From the NCBI GenBank assembly GCA_031423755.1, contig JANPGC010000226.1, forward strand, positions 1 through 22,721: 22,721 bases of DNA, read 5' to 3'. The position numbers and the translations under genes are program-made. This document shows positions 14,164 through 21,885 of this stretch, one piece after another; the first letter of the stretch is position 1, and each line of letters starts with the position of its first letter. The stretch comes from JANMEX01 sp031423755 (GTDB taxonomy: Bacteria > Pseudomonadota > Alphaproteobacteria > Rhizobiales > Rhizobiaceae). The notes beneath the pieces were generated by a model that saw only the letters and a list, made by a program, of their open reading frames with translations, searched no databases and had not been told where the DNA came from.

Positions 14164-17064
14164 ATGGCGAATGGTTTGGATGTGAAAGTGCGGGATTACG
14201 GCAGGGAAATTGCTGCCGATGATCCGTTGATGGAACTCTCCCGGATAATGGGCTTTGACAGGCCTGCTCCAGAGACTGAGCCCGCTGATCCGCAACTTGC
14301 CATTGAAGACACTTTTTCCATGGATCTCGAACGCGAGCTGGCTCTGGAGGAGTCGCAGGCTGATAGCCCGTCTGCTCTCGATGCAGAGTTCAGTACAGCT
14401 CTCGAGGACGAATTGTCTGAAGCGTTGCAGTTGGCTGACGATGCGCCTTCAGTTGTGCCGTCTCTAGAAGATGAATTGACGGCTTTGTTGGGCAATGAGC
14501 CGCAAGCAGAGCCGGGGATGCAATGGGCTCGGGCAGAACACGGCATCGCAGCATCGGCCGCGCAGGCCGTGCCTCAGGATTTGAATTACGAAGATGACCT
14601 TGATCTGCCAAAGCTGGAATTGTCATCTCCGGCGTCGGACGCGGCTGTAACTGACTGGCCGGAAGCGCCGGAAGTTCAAGCCGAACCTACGGTTGACATC
14701 GGCGAGCCATGGCTTGACGACTCATTGGAAGAGCCGGTCGAGTTGGAGTTGACTCCTCACACCGGGATCACGCGCTCTGAGGCGGTTGCATCCCTTGAGG
14801 ATTTTGCGGAGCTGGACGAGTTCGAGCCGCTCGCGGAGCCTGAACCGTCAGAACTGGCTGTGGCAAGGGCAGGGCTGGAAGAAGCTTGGCGGGACCACGG
14901 GCCGGTTTCCCCGCCTGCCGCCACTTTGGAAAGCGTCGCTGTTGAACCTGCCGAGGCTGCTTTTGATGGCGAGCCTTGGTCGGATATTGATTCCGGCGAT
15001 GACTTTGCGGAACCGCGAACGGAAACCGAAAGCGTCGAAACCGAAGCAGTTCATGAGGCTGAACCGCATAAAGCGGCATCCACTGACTGGGTTTTGAACG
15101 AGATGAACCGCGTGTCCGTCGTCACGCCTGCCGCAGCCTCCTCTCAAATGCTGGTGGCAGATGATGCGAGCGATACGGCGGTCGACGATTTCGAGTTTGA
15201 CTTTGAAGGCGACGAGACTTCACCGCCTGAGACTGATGCTGATTACAGCGAGTCTAAAGAGGAATTGCCCGATGCCGGAGCTGTGACCTGGCAGCCGAAG
15301 TTTGAGGCAGCGCAGGCTTCAGGGCGAGACTTTGGCCGGATGTTGGCCAGGACTGCGCCCGAGCCTGTCGTGGCAGCGGCGGAGCCGATGCAGGACTCTG
15401 TCACGCAGACCGATGACTTTGAGATCCCTGATTTCGACTTCAATCCGGAACCCCAGGAAGCCGCTGCATCCGCAGGCGCTCTGGGCGAGTACGAGCCGGA
15501 ATATGCCGGTTACGAACCCAAGGTCGAGAAAAAAGCGGCCTCGCAGGTCAAAGAGCACGATTTTGACTTCGAAGCCATTCTCAACGAGCAATGGTCTGCC
15601 AATACCAACGGCGCTGTATCCGGACTTGGGGTTGCGGCGGGGCTGGCAGCTGCATCCGCATTGCAACCGAAGCTGAAACAAGAGCTCGACGCCGATCTTG
15701 ATTTTCAGCCATTTGGCGGCGAAGCGCCCGCGTTCCCTGAACCTGGTTTCGATCCACCGGCGCAACGCCGGGCTTCTTGGCTTGTGCCCGCCTTGTTTGC
15801 GGGTGTCGCGATTCTGGGTGGGGGCATTTACTACGCCTATTCCGGCGGCAGCTCATCAGCCTCAGCCAATGGTCCGGTCTTGGTCAAGGCCGACTCTGAA
15901 CCTGTGAAAATCGCCCCGGCAAACCCTGGCGGCAAGTCTGTGCCGGATCAGGACAAGGCAGTTTACGACAAGGTTGATGGTGGGCAGGCGGCGCTTCCGT
16001 CGCAAGGCACTCTGGTATCCGACTCGGAGGAACCTGTTGATATCGCATCCGTCACCCCGGAAGCGCCGGTCGAGACTGTCGCCAGCGACGGTGCGGTCAA
16101 ATCCGAAGCGCGGGTGGACGCCGATGCCTCCGCCGACGCGCCGGCCCCAGCGTCGGCAGAAACTGCGGCGGTGACTCCAAAGAAAGTCCGCACGTTTATC
16201 GTCAAACCGGATGGCTCGCTCGTCGAGAGACCGGCGGAAGCCGCAGTTGCAACTGTCGCAGAGAAACCAGTGGCGGTGGCTCCAGCAAAACCGGCAGTCA
16301 CTGTTGCCAAGGCTGCACCTGCCAAGGCTGCGCCCGCGCCTGAGGCTGTGAAGCCCGCAGTTGAAGCGGCCAAACCTGTTGCGGTGGTGGCCAAACCTGT
16401 GGTCGTGGCGCCCAAGCCTGTTGTTGCCGCGCCTCAAGTCAAGACTGTGGCCGCTGTCAAACCAGCTCCCGCCGCCAAGCCCGTCGCCGCAGAAAAGCCG
16501 GCGGCAGATGTTGCTGCCGAGCCAGCGGAAGAGTCGATTGCCAAGCTCGCGGCAGCTGATCCCGTCGCGGTTAAAGCCGCGCCAGCAGACGCTGAGGCAG
16601 CAAATCCTGCACCTGCGATCAAGGTGGTCAAGACCAAGAAAATCAAGGCGCCGGCCGCCGAGAAAGTGGCTGCGGTCGCGGCGCAGGATGGCGGAGCGCC
16701 GGTGCTTGAATCCCGCCCGGCAGATCAGCCGGTGACCATCGTCGGCAAGACGGGCGGCCAAAAGGCAGCGGCTGACGAAACGCTGGTCGCGTCTGCGGAT
16801 CCGGCGCCAGCCCCTGCGTCCGGCAGCTATTCGATCCAGATTGCCTCCACGCCGTCTCCCGAAGCAGCCAAATCGACCTACGCAGCGCTCAGCCGCAAGT
16901 TTGGCGGTGTGATTGGCGGCAAGGGTGTCAACATCCTGAAAGCCGAAGTGGACGGCAAAGGCACGGTCTATCGCGTTCGAATTCCAGCTGGCTCCAAACA
17001 GGCTGCTACTTCCATGTGCGCGAAGTACAAATCCTCCGGCGGCAATTGCTTCGTCACGAAGTGA
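14164..17064 (+). CDS. Large SPOR-domain membrane protein
   Basis: Predicted 966-aa bitopic inner-membrane protein. Residues 1-535 are acidic and low in complexity (many D, E, A and P) and should face the cytoplasm. A single membrane segment lies at about 537-560 (WLVPALFAGVAILGGGIYYAY). Residues 560-885 are a Lys/Ala/Pro/Val-rich spacer suited to spanning the periplasm. Residues 886-966 form a SPOR domain (SYSIQIAS, GTVYRVRIPAG, ending in CFVTK). SPOR domains bind glycan strands stripped of peptide stems at division sites. The ATG at 14164 has AGGA upstream and is preferred over TTG 14128. It sits between argS and nagZ, as in other rhizobia, and is closed by the terminator at 17081-17104. 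The next gene, nagZ, also handles peptidoglycan. Role in division or cell-wall turnover is inferred from the domain. Confidence 0.9.
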   Translation: MANGLDVKVRDYGREIAADDPLMELSRIMGFDRPAPETEPADPQLAIEDTFSMDLERELALEESQADSPSALDAEFSTALEDELSEALQLADDAPSVVPSLEDELTALLGNEPQAEPGMQWARAEHGIAASAAQAVPQDLNYEDDLDLPKLELSSPASDAAVTDWPEAPEVQAEPTVDIGEPWLDDSLEEPVELELTPHTGITRSEAVASLEDFAELDEFEPLAEPEPSELAVARAGLEEAWRDHGPVSPPAATLESVAVEPAEAAFDGEPWSDIDSGDDFAEPRTETESVETEAVHEAEPHKAASTDWVLNEMNRVSVVTPAAASSQMLVADDASDTAVDDFEFDFEGDETSPPETDADYSESKEELPDAGAVTWQPKFEAAQASGRDFGRMLARTAPEPVVAAAEPMQDSVTQTDDFEIPDFDFNPEPQEAAASAGALGEYEPEYAGYEPKVEKKAASQVKEHDFDFEAILNEQWSANTNGAVSGLGVAAGLAAASALQPKLKQELDADLDFQPFGGEAPAFPEPGFDPPAQRRASWLVPALFAGVAILGGGIYYAYSGGSSSASANGPVLVKADSEPVKIAPANPGGKSVPDQDKAVYDKVDGGQAALPSQGTLVSDSEEPVDIASVTPEAPVETVASDGAVKSEARVDADASADAPAPASAETAAVTPKKVRTFIVKPDGSLVERPAEAAVATVAEKPVAVAPAKPAVTVAKAAPAKAAPAPEAVKPAVEAAKPVAVVAKPVVVAPKPVVAAPQVKTVAAVKPAPAAKPVAAEKPAADVAAEPAEESIAKLAAADPVAVKAAPADAEAANPAPAIKVVKTKKIKAPAAEKVAAVAAQDGGAPVLESRPADQPVTIVGKTGGQKAAADETLVASADPAPAPASGSYSIQIASTPSPEAAKSTYAALSRKFGGVIGGKGVNILKAEVDGKGTVYRVRIPAGSKQAATSMCAKYKSSGGNCFVTK

Positions 17065-17080
17065 ACTGGCCGGGCAGAAG

Positions 17081-17104
17081 AGCGGCCCGAGTCGGCCGCT
17101 TTTT
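17081..17104 (+). terminator. Rho-independent terminator after the SPOR gene
   Basis: AGCGGCC (17081-17087) and GGCCGCT (17094-17100) form a 7-bp stem over a six-base loop and run into five T (17100-17104). It separates the SPOR gene from the nagZ-scpAB-tat group. Confidence 0.88.
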
Positions 17105-17148
17105 CGTATCTGCTGCAAATTTTCCCAACAAGAATATAGTGTGAGACC

Positions 17149-18168
17149 ATGCGCGAATCGAAATCCGTCATAATTGGCGTCTCCGGAACCGAACTCACGG
17201 CCGATGAGCGGGCCTTTTATGCCGAGCACCGGCCTTGGGGCTTCATTCTCTTCGCCCGCAATTTGAAAGAAGAAGCGCAGATCAAGGACCTGAACGCCGC
17301 TTTGCGCGACAGCATCGGCAATCCGGATGCGCCGATATTCATCGACCAGGAAGGCGGCCGGGTCCAGCGCTTGCGCCCGCCGCTTGCACCGAACTATCCG
17401 TCTGCTTCGACACTGGGCGATATCTACCGCAGAGACCGGCAGGCCGGTTTGGATGCGGCACGTTTGATGTCCCGGCTTCATGCTGTTGACTTGAAGAAGT
17501 TTGGCTTTACCGCAGACTGTCTGCCGGTGCTTGACGTGCCAGTTGCAGGCGCGAACTCGGTGATTGGCAACCGCGCTTATGGCGAAGACCCGCGCACCGT
17601 CATGGAAATGGGCCGCGCCGCTGCTGAAGGCCTGATGGAAGGGGGCATTCTTCCGGTCGTCAAGCACATGCCCGGTCATGGCCGCGGCTTTGCTGACAGC
17701 CATCACAATCTGCCCATCGTCGATGTCCCGCTCGCCGAATTGGAAGCCCATGATTTCGTGCCGTTCAAGGCGCTGAATGATCTGCCGATGGCCATGACCG
17801 GCCATCTGGTCTTCACCGCGATAGACCCTGACCGCCCCGCAACGACTTCGCCCATCGTCATCGAACAGATCATTCGTGGCCACATCGGCTTTGATGGTCT
17901 GTTGATGAGCGATGATGTCTCGATGAACGCGCTTTCTGGGGATTTCCATGAGCGGACACGTGCAATCTTCGCCGGAGGGTGCGATATGGTCCTGCACTGC
18001 AACGGCGTCATGGACGAGATGAAGGCCGTGATGGCAGAAACGCCGATGCTTGCAGGTAAGCCGCTGCAGCGCGCGATTGCCGCCCTGGCGAGACTGGACA
18101 ATGCGGCAACTGAGGACGAAATTGCACTCCGCGACGCGTTCGCCAGCCATCTGGCGGACGTCGCATGA
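17149..18168 (+). CDS. nagZ: Beta-N-acetylhexosaminidase (NagZ), glycoside hydrolase family 3
   Basis: Predicted 339-aa cytoplasmic enzyme that removes N-acetylglucosamine from anhydro-muropeptides during cell-wall recycling. Family motifs are clear: IDQEGGRVQRL, then KHMPGHG starting at K172, the catalytic-dyad segment D183-S184-H185, and the nucleophile segment LMSDDVSM with D255-D256. No signal peptide is present, as expected. In many relatives the third residue of the K-H-x-P-G-H-G motif is Phe; here it is Met. It is the first gene after the terminator at 17081-17104 and likely heads the transcript; scpA follows after 20 bases. The link to the SPOR gene upstream is functional as well as positional. 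Confidence 0.95.
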   Translation: MRESKSVIIGVSGTELTADERAFYAEHRPWGFILFARNLKEEAQIKDLNAALRDSIGNPDAPIFIDQEGGRVQRLRPPLAPNYPSASTLGDIYRRDRQAGLDAARLMSRLHAVDLKKFGFTADCLPVLDVPVAGANSVIGNRAYGEDPRTVMEMGRAAAEGLMEGGILPVVKHMPGHGRGFADSHHNLPIVDVPLAELEAHDFVPFKALNDLPMAMTGHLVFTAIDPDRPATTSPIVIEQIIRGHIGFDGLLMSDDVSMNALSGDFHERTRAIFAGGCDMVLHCNGVMDEMKAVMAETPMLAGKPLQRAIAALARLDNAATEDEIALRDAFASHLADVA

Positions 18169-18188
18169 CAGGATAGGAAAACCGGGGC

Positions 18189-19022
18189 ATGAAGGCTTCC
18201 GCCAAGAAACAGGACCGGAGCGGCATGCCGCTTGAAGCCCTGTGGGAAGACACGGAAGACCGCACTCTGTCCGATCCGGAAATGCTTGTCGACATCGATG
18301 GCTTTGAAGGCCCGCTGGATTTGCTTCTGCATCTGGCGCGAAACCAAAAAGTCGATCTTGCCCGCATTTCGATTCTGAAGCTCGCAGAGCAATATCTCGA
18401 ATTCATCAATGGGGCCGTCAAGCTTCGGCTTGAGCTTGCTGCCGATTACCTTGTCATGGCCGCCTGGCTGGCGTTCCTCAAATCCAAACTTCTCATTCCC
18501 AAGACCGGCAGCGACGATGGCGACAGTGGCGAAGAGCTTGCCGAACTGTTGCAATTCCGGCTGAAGCGCCTCGAGGCGATGCGGGATGCCGCCGCGAGGC
18601 TTGTCAACCGCAATCGTTTGGGCCGTGACATTTTCCAGCGCGGCGACCCGCAAGCCGTGATCATTGAGAAGCAGAATGAATGGTCGGCCACACTTTATGA
18701 TCTGCTCACGGCCTATGCATCGCAGCGCCAGCGGCAGGCGATCTCGCGCGTTTCCATTGCCCTGCGTTCGGTCTGGTCGCTCAAACACGCGCGTCAAATC
18801 CTGACCCGCCTGATTGGCGAAATGCGTGACTGGACAGCGCTCGACCAATATCTCATTGCGTTCATCCCTGATCCGTCGGAGCGCGCAACCGCCATGGCCA
18901 GTTCCTTTGCAGCGAGCCTTGAACTCGTGCGGGAAGGTCAGCTTGAAGTGCGGCAGGAAGCCGCTTTCCAGCCGATATATTTGAGAACCAAGGCCGGAAG
19001 GCCCGAACTGGAGGCGTATTGA
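18189..19022 (+). CDS. scpA: Segregation and condensation protein A (ScpA)
   Basis: Predicted 277-aa kleisin subunit that bridges the heads of the SMC dimer in the chromosome-condensing SMC-ScpAB complex. The N-terminal core VDIDGFEGPLDLLLHLARNQ (residues 34-53) and KVDLARISILKLAEQYLEFI are typical. A middle basic helix and the C-terminal winged helix follow. The start ATG has AGGAAA (18175-18180) upstream. The first ~30 residues before the kleisin core are charged and variable, as in other alphaproteobacteria. It is 20 bases after nagZ and 1 base before scpB. Confidence 0.95.
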   Translation: MKASAKKQDRSGMPLEALWEDTEDRTLSDPEMLVDIDGFEGPLDLLLHLARNQKVDLARISILKLAEQYLEFINGAVKLRLELAADYLVMAAWLAFLKSKLLIPKTGSDDGDSGEELAELLQFRLKRLEAMRDAAARLVNRNRLGRDIFQRGDPQAVIIEKQNEWSATLYDLLTAYASQRQRQAISRVSIALRSVWSLKHARQILTRLIGEMRDWTALDQYLIAFIPDPSERATAMASSFAASLELVREGQLEVRQEAAFQPIYLRTKAGRPELEAY

Positions 19023-19023
19023 T

Positions 19024-19758
19024 ATGCCTGAAACCGGACAAGCCCGCGTGTTCCCGTTCGCCCGCGCTGACAGCCTCGAGTTGGGCAGCAATCCAGCCGA
19101 GCGACTGCATCTGCATGAAGCGGTCCGCATGGCGGAGGCGATTGTCTTTGCATCTGCCGAACCGGTCTCCGAAAAGGCTTTGGCGGATCGTCTGCCGGGC
19201 GAGACGGACATCGCCGCTGTGATGGCTGAATTGCAGTCGGCGTACGAAAAGCGCGGCGTCAATCTGGTACGCGTCGGCGACTCATGGGCGTTCCGCACCG
19301 CATCAGACCTGTCGTTCCTGATGAACCGCGAGGCGGTGCAGCAAAAGAAGCTGTCGCGTGCGGCGCTCGAAGTGCTGGCAATCATTGCATACCACCAGCC
19401 GGTCACCCGCGCGGAGATGGAAGAAATACGCGGTGTTGAAACAGCGAAGGGCACCCTTGATGTGCTGATGGAAACCGGCTGGGTCAAAATACGCGGCCGC
19501 CGCAAGGCTCCGGGCCGCCCCGTCACATATGGCACAACAACCGCATTCCTCGACCATTTCGGCCTTGAGGAAATCCGCGATCTGCCAGGCATCGACGAAC
19601 TCAAGGGGGCAGGGCTTCTGTCCTCGCGCATGCCGTCAAACTTCTCCGTGCCGCAGCCGCCCGCCAACATGGACGACCTGTCGGAAGACGAAGACGAACT
19701 GACCGACATCGACCTTGAAGAGCTCGGCCTGTTGACACCGCGCGGCGGGGATGATTGA
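19024..19758 (+). CDS. scpB: Segregation and condensation protein B (ScpB)
   Basis: Predicted 244-aa partner of ScpA in the SMC complex, built from two winged-helix domains. Recognisable segments are HEAVRMAEAIVFASAEPVSE (start of the first domain), RAALEVLAIIAYHQPVTRAE and IRGVETAKGTLDVLMETGWV (second domain), GRPVTYGTT and FLDHFGLEEIRDLP. The C-terminal tail is acidic (SEDEDELTDIDLEEL). The start is set by GGAGG at 19010-19014 inside the end of scpA. The one-base gap to scpA indicates translational coupling. The stop codon overlaps a possible TTG start of the following ABC gene. Confidence 0.95.
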   Translation: MPETGQARVFPFARADSLELGSNPAERLHLHEAVRMAEAIVFASAEPVSEKALADRLPGETDIAAVMAELQSAYEKRGVNLVRVGDSWAFRTASDLSFLMNREAVQQKKLSRAALEVLAIIAYHQPVTRAEMEEIRGVETAKGTLDVLMETGWVKIRGRRKAPGRPVTYGTTTAFLDHFGLEEIRDLPGIDELKGAGLLSSRMPSNFSVPQPPANMDDLSEDEDELTDIDLEELGLLTPRGGDD

Positions 19759-19811
19759 CAGCCGCTCATCAATGGGATGCGGCAGTGGCAATACCTGGAA
19801 CATCTGCAGTC

Positions 19812-20888
19812 ATGCGCGGCCCGGTCGGCGTTTCCTTTGCCGCAAGCCTGTCGTTTGACAAAATTTCCCACCGGTTCGAGAACGGCCCGCCGACGCTCAT
19901 TGATGTTTCGCTGACTGCTGAACCCGGCGAAGTGCTGTGCCTTTTGGGCCCGTCCGGCTCCGGCAAGACAACGCTCTTGCGTATCGCAGCCGGAATCGAA
20001 ACACAAACATCGGGCCGCATCCTCTTGAGCGGACAGGAGATTTCCGGACCGAACGCCTATGTTCCGCCGGAAAAGCGATCGATTGGTCTGGTGTTCCAGG
20101 ACTATGCGCTGTTTCCACACCTGTCTATCATGGACAATGTCCGCTTTGGCCTGACCGCCATGTCGAGAGAAGATGCCAAACTTGAGGCATTCACCGCGCT
20201 TGGCCGCGTCGGCCTTCAAGCCTATGCCAACACCTATCCGCACGAACTCTCCGGCGGTGAGCAGCAGCGCGTGGCGCTTGCCCGCGCGCTCGTGCCGCGC
20301 CCGGCGGTGCTGTTGCTGGATGAGCCGTTTTCCGGCCTCGACTCGCGGCTGAAAGACACGGTGCGCGCCGAAACGCTGGGCATTTTGCGCCAAAGCCGGG
20401 CGACTGCCATCGTCGTCACCCATGATGCGGAAGAGGCCATGCGCATGGCAGACCGAATCGCGCTGTTGAGGAACGGCCGGCTGGTTCAGGTCGGCACATC
20501 CGAAAATCTCTACACCAAACCCGTCTCGCTCTTCGCCGCCGGTTTTTTCTCGGAACTGGATGTGTTCGATGTGACGGTCCGCAATGGAAGGGCCGAGACG
20601 CCGCTCGGCACATTTGATGTGGCCTTTCCGGACGGCCAGCCGGTGACAGTCGCGGTTCGTCTTGGTGACATTGAAATCGGCTCGGGGGAGGGCGCGATCC
20701 CTGCCCGAATCCTCTCGCGGCGGTTCCTTGGCGAGAGCGAATTGCTGCAATTGGCCGTGCCCGGGCAGGATGTTCCGGTTTCGACCCGCCAGCGCTGCGG
20801 CACTGTGTCCGCAAAAGACCGTGATATCGGCATATTTGTGCGCAATGATCGCGTGCTTGTGTTTGAAAGATCGGACGAAAGCGCTTAA
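19812..20888 (+). CDS. ABC transporter ATP-binding protein, FbpC/CysA type
   Basis: Predicted 358-aa cytoplasmic ATPase of an importer. Walker A is GPSGSGKT at residues 46-53, the Q-loop glutamine is Q96, the signature is LSGGEQ at 146-151, Walker B ends in D170-E171, and the switch histidine is H204. The segment VPPEKRSIGLVFQDYALFPH resembles iron(III) importers (FbpC). The C-terminal ~120 residues form a TOBE-like regulatory domain. Two starts are possible: TTG 19755, overlapping the scpB stop, or ATG 19812. The ATG fits the usual length of ~350 aa. The oddity is that no permease or binding-protein gene is adjacent; it lies between scpB and tatA. It may serve a transporter encoded elsewhere. 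The substrate is unknown. Confidence 0.9.
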   Translation: MRGPVGVSFAASLSFDKISHRFENGPPTLIDVSLTAEPGEVLCLLGPSGSGKTTLLRIAAGIETQTSGRILLSGQEISGPNAYVPPEKRSIGLVFQDYALFPHLSIMDNVRFGLTAMSREDAKLEAFTALGRVGLQAYANTYPHELSGGEQQRVALARALVPRPAVLLLDEPFSGLDSRLKDTVRAETLGILRQSRATAIVVTHDAEEAMRMADRIALLRNGRLVQVGTSENLYTKPVSLFAAGFFSELDVFDVTVRNGRAETPLGTFDVAFPDGQPVTVAVRLGDIEIGSGEGAIPARILSRRFLGESELLQLAVPGQDVPVSTRQRCGTVSAKDRDIGIFVRNDRVLVFERSDESA

Positions 20889-20925
20889 GTGACACGCGAC
20901 ACGACAAAGGCATTGGGAGTTTAAC

Positions 20926-21153
20926 ATGGGTTCGTTTTCAATCTGGCACTGGCTGATCGTTCTCGCGGTCGTTCTGCTGCTGTTCGGCCGCGGCAAGATC
21001 CCGGAACTGATGGGCGATGTCGCCAAGGGCATCAAGAACTTCAAGTCAGGCATGGCGGAAGACGAAACCGTTGCCGACGATGGCAAGACGGTCGAGCACC
21101 AGTCGGCTGAAACCGTGGATACCGCCACCAAGGCAAAAGCGAAGAAATCCTGA
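20926..21153 (+). CDS. tatA: Sec-independent translocase subunit TatA
   Basis: Predicted 75-aa protein of the twin-arginine translocation pathway, which exports folded proteins. It has the expected N-terminal membrane helix (IWHWLIVLAVVLLLF), then the F-G-R-G-K-I-P-E-L hinge, an amphipathic helix (VAKGIKNFKSGM) and a polar, Lys-rich tail. TatA oligomers form the passage recruited by TatBC. GGGAG at 20915-20919 sets the ATG at 20926. It is 37 bases after the ABC gene and 33 bases before tatB. Confidence 0.96.
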   Translation: MGSFSIWHWLIVLAVVLLLFGRGKIPELMGDVAKGIKNFKSGMAEDETVADDGKTVEHQSAETVDTATKAKAKKS

Positions 21154-21186
21154 GCGTCTGTGCCTGACCACCAAGGATAAGCGCTG

Positions 21187-21885
21187 ATGTTTGAAGTTGG
21201 ATACTCCGAGATCCTCGTGATCGCGATTGTCTTGATCGTGGTGGTCGGACCCAAAGACCTGCCAAAAATGCTGCGCGCGTTTGGCAAGGCCATGACGCGT
21301 TTCCGACAGGTTTCGGGAGATTTCCGCCGCCAGTTTGACGATGCGCTGAAGGAGGCTGAGCTCGACGAGGTGCGCAAGACCATTGACGACGTGCGCAAAC
21401 TCGACCCGCGCCAACAGGTGCGGGACGTGTTCAACCCGCTGCGTTCAGTGGCGGAAGGCATCCGCAATGATGTGCAGGGCGCTGTAAGGCCGGTGATGCA
21501 GTCCAACCCGGCTGGCGCGGCGAAAGCTGAGGCCGATGCAGTTGCGCCGGTCGTTGCAGCAACGCCCAAGGGTTCAAAGATGGCGGCTCCTGTTGCCAAG
21601 GCTGAGGTCGCGCCAGTGAAAACTGTGGCGGTAAAACCAGCAATAGCTGCCGCCAAAACGATTGCGCCTGTGAAGGGTTCCGAAAAGTCATCAGCCGTTG
21701 CGTCTTCCAAATCAGCGGCGAAATCAATCGTCAAAGCTCCGGCAAAAGCCTCCGCCAAGCCGGTCGCCGTCGCGGGGGTCAAGCCGTCGGTGAAGCCTGT
21801 CGCCAAGCCTGTAAACAAGCCGGTCGCCAAGCCGGTTTCCAAAGCGTCTTCAAGGCCAGCGCCTGCCAAGAAAGCCAAAGCATGA
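21187..21885 (+). CDS. tatB: Sec-independent translocase subunit TatB
   Basis: Predicted 232-aa protein that, with TatC, recognises twin-arginine signal peptides. The N-terminus MFEVGYSEILVIAIVLIVVV, with E8 and the V-G-P-K-D-L-P hinge, is diagnostic. An amphipathic helix and a coiled-coil region (to about residue 100) follow. The last ~115 residues are low in complexity, rich in Ala/Lys/Pro/Val, with K-P-V repeats near the end; such tails are common in rhizobial TatB. AAGGA at 21173-21177 sets the start. The stop overlaps the tatC start in an ATGA, indicating coupled translation. Confidence 0.96.
   Translation: MFEVGYSEILVIAIVLIVVVGPKDLPKMLRAFGKAMTRFRQVSGDFRRQFDDALKEAELDEVRKTIDDVRKLDPRQQVRDVFNPLRSVAEGIRNDVQGAVRPVMQSNPAGAAKAEADAVAPVVAATPKGSKMAAPVAKAEVAPVKTVAVKPAIAAAKTIAPVKGSEKSSAVASSKSAAKSIVKAPAKASAKPVAVAGVKPSVKPVAKPVNKPVAKPVSKASSRPAPAKKAKA

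Noticed and set aside
15862..18150. Open frame of about 762 codons on the minus strand opposite the SPOR gene and nagZ
   Set aside because: Mirror of the Ala/Lys/Pro repeats and of nagZ; the Arg/Gly/Phe/Cys-rich product has no family features.
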